64,000 bases of DNA from an uncultured Bacteroidia bacterium (GTDB lineage Bacteria > Bacteroidota > Bacteroidia > Bacteroidales > F082). This document shows, piece after piece, positions 60,123-64,000 of this stretch (positions are counted from its first letter, which is position 1; the number at the start of each line of letters is the position of its first letter). The position numbers and the translations under genes were made by a program. The stretch lies in assembly GCA_902786745.1 (NCBI GenBank), contig CADADR010000003.1, positions 203,279 through 267,278 of the forward strand, read 5' to 3'. The notes under the pieces were generated by a model that had not been told where the DNA came from, made no database searches, and was given only the letters and a program-made list of their open reading frames with translations.

Positions 60123-62429
60123 ATGAAAGGCAGAAGGCTTCATATATTGATTGGACTCCTCCTATCGTTGACGATTTCTTCGTGCAACATCAATAAGTTT
60201 GTGCCTGAGGGGAAATACCTTGTCAAGAAAAACAATGTATCCATCGAGAAGAAAGGCACCAAGATTGAGAAGTCCAAACTGTCGTCCTACATCAGCCTGA
60301 AGCCTTATAAAGAGAGTTTTAGCTCCAACGTCCCCACCTGGATCTTTTATAAAGCCGAGAGAAATCCTAACAGTAAGACATGGCGATGGCTCAACAAAAC
60401 GTTTGGCAGAGAGCCTGTATATTACGATCGTGTTGGTGCCAACAACTCATCCAACCAAATGATGCGGCACCTCGACAACATCGGCTATTTCGGATCGAAA
60501 GTGACACATACGGTGAAAACAAAACGAAAGAAGGCGAGTGTCACCTACCACGTGATGCCCACTGAGCCATACACGGTCAGAGAGATGACTTATGTCATCG
60601 AGGACAGCCTCATCAATAGTTACATCATGCGCGACAGTGCCAAGTTCCCACTCAAAGAAGGCGACATCTACAATGCCTATTCGCTGAACAATGAGCGGGA
60701 AATCATCACTGAAAGGATGAAGAACTCGGGCTACTTCTACTTCAATCGCGACAACATCTATTACGAAGTCGACAGTAATTTCATGAACCATACCATGGAG
60801 ATTACGATGCGACTGAAAGAAAACGACCTGGCTTATAAGAAATACTATGTCCGCAACATCAACATCTATCCCGACTACTCGGTATTAAAGATGAACAGCA
60901 AGCCCATCGATTCAACGACACTCTATGTTGAAACCGGGACAAGAAAGCGGCCCAACTATTGGGATTTCTATTTTTTCGACAAGCCACAAATCAAGCCACA
61001 AACCTTTTCTCGCTCCATCTTCATCATCGAAGGACTTCCCTATAACTTAAGAAGTGTCACCAACACTTACAAGGCTTTGGGCAATTACCGTATGTTCAGA
61101 AACATCAACATCGAATTCGACACCGTACCCCTGGCTAATGATTCCGTCAACCGCCTCGATTGTCGCATCACGATGCAACCCACTGACAAGCACTCCTTCA
61201 CGGTACAGACCGAAGGCACCAATTCGGACGGTGACCTCGGCGTCAAAGGAAGCCTCTCCTACTCCAACAAGAATATTTTCCATGGCGCCGAGACCTTCCA
61301 ACTTGGAATAAAAGCAGGTTTTGAAGCCCAAAAACTGATGGGTACGGAACAACTGGAAAGCGGAAAGAAAGTGTTCAACACTACTGAATTCGGCATCACT
61401 ACAGGATTGGTGTTTCCCAAGTTCCTGGGCCCCTTCTCTTTCCTTACCTTCTCTCGTGACTATCAGCCCACCACTGCCATCAATTTAGGCTTTAATTCAC
61501 AGGTAAGGTATTATTATTCACGCTACATCTCGACAGCCACGTTCAGCTACGACTGGAAGAGTAACTACCGCACTAGCCATGTCTTGACACCCATCAACCT
61601 CAACAGCGTGAAAATCTCCAACATCAACCCGCTTTTCCAAACCTACCTTGATGCCGAGACCAGTCAGAGAAAGAAAGACCAATACACGAGCCACCTGATT
61701 TTAGGTTCACGTTATTCCTTTACCTACAACAGTCAAACCATCAACAAGTCGGGCAGCTTCATCTATCTTCGTACCGACCTTGAGTCGAGTGGCAACTTGC
61801 TCTCCCTATTCAACAAGACAAAGCTTGTCACTGAAAGCGAGGGTCACCATGAGCTGTTTGGCATACGCTATGCACAGTATGTAAGAGGCAGCGTCGACAT
61901 CCGTCAACACATCGATATCGGCGACAATTCATGGTTAGTTTTCAGGCAATTCGTAGGTTTGGGCCTACCCTATGGGAACTCCCGCGACCTACCTTTTGAA
62001 CGAAGCTTCTATGGTGGAGGCTCCAACGGCCTTCGTGGATGGATCTACCGCAGTGTCGGACCTGGAGGCTATGTACCTACCTCCGATGACATAGAAAAAA
62101 CCGGTGACCTTCAATTGGAATTGAACGCCGAGTATCGATTCCCCATCTACAACATTTTCAATGGAGCCGTCTTTATGGATGCTGGCAATGTGTGGACCTA
62201 CTACCCTAACGAATCCATGCCCAACAGTGAATTCAGATTCAACACCTTCTATAACCAGCTGGCCATGGATGCCGGTTTTGGCCTGCGTATCGACGTCTCT
62301 TTCCTGATTCTCCGACTAGACTTGGCCTATGCCATGCGTAATCCCTATAAAGACGAAACAGGTAGTTACTGGCGCTTCAAAAAAGAAGACAACTTAAGAT
62401 TACAAGTTGGCATCGGCTATCCTTTCTGA
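60123..62429 (+). CDS. tamL: TamL-type BamA-superfamily lipoprotein
   Basis: The 768-residue protein has a lipoprotein signal (GRRLHILIGLLLSLTISSC) and an Omp85 layout: POTRA domains (about 35-430, with PSKNV-like strand repeats), then a barrel (about 440-768) containing GGGSNGLRGWIYRSVGPGGY with the conserved RGW motif, and ending in QVGIGYPF. Lipidated TamA relatives (TamL) replace TamA in Bacteroidetes and help assemble outer membrane proteins. This is a second Omp85 protein in the window besides BamA. Confidence 0.9.
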   Translation: MKGRRLHILIGLLLSLTISSCNINKFVPEGKYLVKKNNVSIEKKGTKIEKSKLSSYISLKPYKESFSSNVPTWIFYKAERNPNSKTWRWLNKTFGREPVYYDRVGANNSSNQMMRHLDNIGYFGSKVTHTVKTKRKKASVTYHVMPTEPYTVREMTYVIEDSLINSYIMRDSAKFPLKEGDIYNAYSLNNEREIITERMKNSGYFYFNRDNIYYEVDSNFMNHTMEITMRLKENDLAYKKYYVRNINIYPDYSVLKMNSKPIDSTTLYVETGTRKRPNYWDFYFFDKPQIKPQTFSRSIFIIEGLPYNLRSVTNTYKALGNYRMFRNINIEFDTVPLANDSVNRLDCRITMQPTDKHSFTVQTEGTNSDGDLGVKGSLSYSNKNIFHGAETFQLGIKAGFEAQKLMGTEQLESGKKVFNTTEFGITTGLVFPKFLGPFSFLTFSRDYQPTTAINLGFNSQVRYYYSRYISTATFSYDWKSNYRTSHVLTPINLNSVKISNINPLFQTYLDAETSQRKKDQYTSHLILGSRYSFTYNSQTINKSGSFIYLRTDLESSGNLLSLFNKTKLVTESEGHHELFGIRYAQYVRGSVDIRQHIDIGDNSWLVFRQFVGLGLPYGNSRDLPFERSFYGGGSNGLRGWIYRSVGPGGYVPTSDDIEKTGDLQLELNAEYRFPIYNIFNGAVFMDAGNVWTYYPNESMPNSEFRFNTFYNQLAMDAGFGLRIDVSFLILRLDLAYAMRNPYKDETGSYWRFKKEDNLRLQVGIGYPF

Positions 62430-62445
62430 TGAAAATAGCATCATC

Positions 62446-63873
62446 ATGTTGAGCCGCAGCGAATTATACGGAAAAATGACACAATCTTTCGGCTTCGAGC
62501 CCACCGAGGGACAAGCCATCGTCATGTATCACCTATCCGCTTTCCTGCTTTCACAGAAAGAGAATCCCACCTACATTCTGAGAGGCTATGCAGGAACGGG
62601 CAAGACTTCTTTGGTGCGTGCTTTGGTGAAGACCTTACCTTCGATAGGGACGAAATATGTGCTGATGGCGCCAACAGGACGAGCTGCAAAAGTGCTCAGT
62701 AACTACACGGGGCAACCTGCCAGCACCATTCATCGCCGCATCTATCAAGCTATGACCTTCCCCGATGGCAGCATCCGCATTGCCCGAGGCGAAAACAAGT
62801 TCAAGAACGCCCTTTTCATTGTTGACGAAGCCTCCATGATTGGGGAACAGAAGGAGTTTGGCGGTTCAAGTCTGTTGGATGATTTATTGGGCTACGTCTT
62901 CAGTGGAGAAAACTGCCGTCTGTTGCTGATTGGTGACACTGCACAATTACCTCCTGTAGGCAATCCTGAAAGTCCTGCCCTTGACTGCGAGTATTTGAAA
63001 TCACAATTCCCCATCACTGCAGCCACATATGAGTTGACTGAAGTGAAGCGACAAGCCTTGGAATCAGGCATCCTTTACAATGCCACGGACATAAGGCAGC
63101 TTCTCAGCCAAAACCTCTACGAATACCAACTGCCGCTTTTCCATTTAGCTGGCTTCAATGACATACAAAAGATTGAACCTGAGACTTTTGAAGAACTCTT
63201 GCATCAAGCCTTCGCCAACACTTCAGACAATGAAGCTGTGATCATTTGCAAGTCGAACAAGCGAGCCAACATGTTCAATCAAGCCATACGAGGACGCATC
63301 CTAAACATTGAAGGAGAGATTGCTACGAGCGACAAACTGATGGTGGTTAAAAACAACTATTATTGGACAGAGGGCCATACAAGCATCAACTTCATTGCCA
63401 ATGGTGACATGGCAGAAATCAGGAAGATCAAACATTATGAGGAGATGTACGGATTCCGATTCGCCGATGTGGAACTCAGTTTCACTGACTATCCCGAAGC
63501 GCCAAATGTTGAAGTAAAGATTCTGCTCGATACCTTAAACAGCAACAGCCCCTCGTTGAAAGAAGAGGAAAGCCAGCGACTGTTTACGGCCATCGAAGAG
63601 GACTATATGGACATCCCAAACAGAAGAGAGCGTTACAAAGAGATGAAGAAGAATCCTTGGTTCAACGCTTTACAGGTAAAATTCGCTTATGCCCTTACCT
63701 GCCACAAGACCCAAGGTGGGCAATGGAATAGCGTTTACATTGATTCTTCGTTCAACCAGAAAGAGACCTTGGAGTTAGAAGACTTGAGATGGCTATATAC
63801 AGCAATAACAAGAGCGCAGGACAAGGTATATTTCGTGAATTTCAAGGACGAGTTCTTTGACTCGGAAGAGTAA
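62446..63873 (+). CDS. RecD-like/Dda-type AAA helicase
   Basis: From the ATG at 62446 the protein has 475 residues; a TTG frame back to 62407 overlaps tamL and is rejected. It has Walker A in ILRGYAGTGKTSLVRAL (48-55), DEASMIGEQ (Walker B, about 126), LIGDTAQLPPVGNP, and the C-terminal UvrD-like YALTCHKTQGGQW and YTAITRAQDKVYF. It has no RecB or RecC partner, so it resembles Dda/RecD2-type helicases that act alone. It is the last gene before the terminator and 5S rRNA gene. Confidence 0.9.
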   Translation: MLSRSELYGKMTQSFGFEPTEGQAIVMYHLSAFLLSQKENPTYILRGYAGTGKTSLVRALVKTLPSIGTKYVLMAPTGRAAKVLSNYTGQPASTIHRRIYQAMTFPDGSIRIARGENKFKNALFIVDEASMIGEQKEFGGSSLLDDLLGYVFSGENCRLLLIGDTAQLPPVGNPESPALDCEYLKSQFPITAATYELTEVKRQALESGILYNATDIRQLLSQNLYEYQLPLFHLAGFNDIQKIEPETFEELLHQAFANTSDNEAVIICKSNKRANMFNQAIRGRILNIEGEIATSDKLMVVKNNYYWTEGHTSINFIANGDMAEIRKIKHYEEMYGFRFADVELSFTDYPEAPNVEVKILLDTLNSNSPSLKEEESQRLFTAIEEDYMDIPNRRERYKEMKKNPWFNALQVKFAYALTCHKTQGGQWNSVYIDSSFNQKETLELEDLRWLYTAITRAQDKVYFVNFKDEFFDSEE

Positions 63874-63901
63874 TAGGAAATGTAGATGTATAAAAACAGA
63901 T

Positions 63902-63931
63902 AAGCCCGCCAGCTGGTGCTGACGGGCTTTC
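63902..63931. terminator. Terminator between the helicase gene and 5S rRNA
   Basis: AAGCCCG-CCAGC pairs with GCTGA-CGGGCTT around TGGT. The position suits both the plus-strand helicase gene and the minus-strand 5S rRNA. Confidence 0.8.
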
Positions 63932-63941
63932 CGTTATGGGT

Positions 63942-64000
63942 GGGCGGCGAACTACTTTTCCACGGTCTCCCGCAGTATCATCGTCGCGGCGGGGCTTAAC
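63942..64000 (-). rRNA. rrf: 5S ribosomal RNA (3' half, partial)
   Basis: The minus strand reads GTTAAGCCCCGCCGCGACGA, then GATACTGCGGGAGACCGTGG and AAAGTAGTTCGCCGCCC: this is the 3' half of 5S rRNA. The 5' half is beyond the right edge, so an rRNA operon reading leftward probably ends here. Confidence 0.88.

Overview
The window is a chromosomal segment of a Bacteroidales bacterium, and I cannot resolve a genus. The evidence is BamA with a TamL-type lipoprotein, a PorG/DUF6089 protein of type IX secretion, a fused DUF2807/beta-barrel protein, DUF2723, DUF5683 and DUF3276 proteins, typical Bacteroidetes gene order (rimP-nusA-infB, parA-parB-DUF5683-dapB-lepB), no clear Shine-Dalgarno sequences, and many TAnnTTTG -7 promoter elements. 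Most genes use GC-rich codons. Two patches (about 16.8-18.1 kb and 48.3-51.1 kb) are clearly richer in A and T and look acquired.

Layout. 1-9 kb (minus strand): nadK-porG-uppS-bamA (bamA runs off the left edge), then rsgA, dprA and lepA. 9-14.2 kb (plus): rel, a Fur-family regulator, purA and an ATP-grasp gene. 14.2-18.2 kb (minus): an accessory, defence-like island with a Fic protein, a DUF262-HNH protein and an EcoRI-type adenine methyltransferase, with unusual palindromes, repeats and a long structured leader. 18.2-25.7 kb: a transglutaminase lipoprotein, then rimP-nusA-infB and tRNA-Gln on the minus strand. 25.8-31.4 kb: a DUF2723 membrane protein, lgt, and an ECF sigma/anti-sigma pair. 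31.4-43.8 kb: a DUF2807-barrel protein, a beta-mannosidase, cutC, a GH20 hexosaminidase, a transglutaminase-like protein, a tricorn-like protease, an FAH-family enzyme and an exonuclease. 44.7-48.3 kb: a PUR-like DUF3276 protein and parA-parB-DUF5683-dapB. 48.3-51.9 kb: a second accessory insert holding a repeat lipoprotein whose SH3 domain is cut off by one stop codon, and a DUF4160/DUF2442 pair that looks like a toxin-antitoxin module. 51.9-63.9 kb (plus): lepB, ftsK, lolA, exbB-exbD-tonB, folC, tamL and a RecD-like helicase. The right edge holds the 3' half of a 5S rRNA gene on the minus strand.

Functional themes. Envelope biogenesis dominates: BamA, TamL, LolA, Lgt, LepB, UppS and an Exb/TonB set. 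The strongest regulatory signals read directly from the sequence are three. First, a matching pair of ECF-type promoters (GTAAC, 16 bp gap, CGTATTAC) lies before the sigma gene and before the DUF2807-barrel gene, which suggests a small envelope regulon. Second, at least eight GTGGTAA/TTACCAC half-sites surround fic, whose C-terminus looks like a winged helix. Third, a predicted leader of about 320 nt with nested hairpins precedes the methyltransferase. Short dispersed repeats recur: one family sits in frame inside two genes, another supplies the stop codons of two genes, and a third marks the left edge of both accessory inserts.
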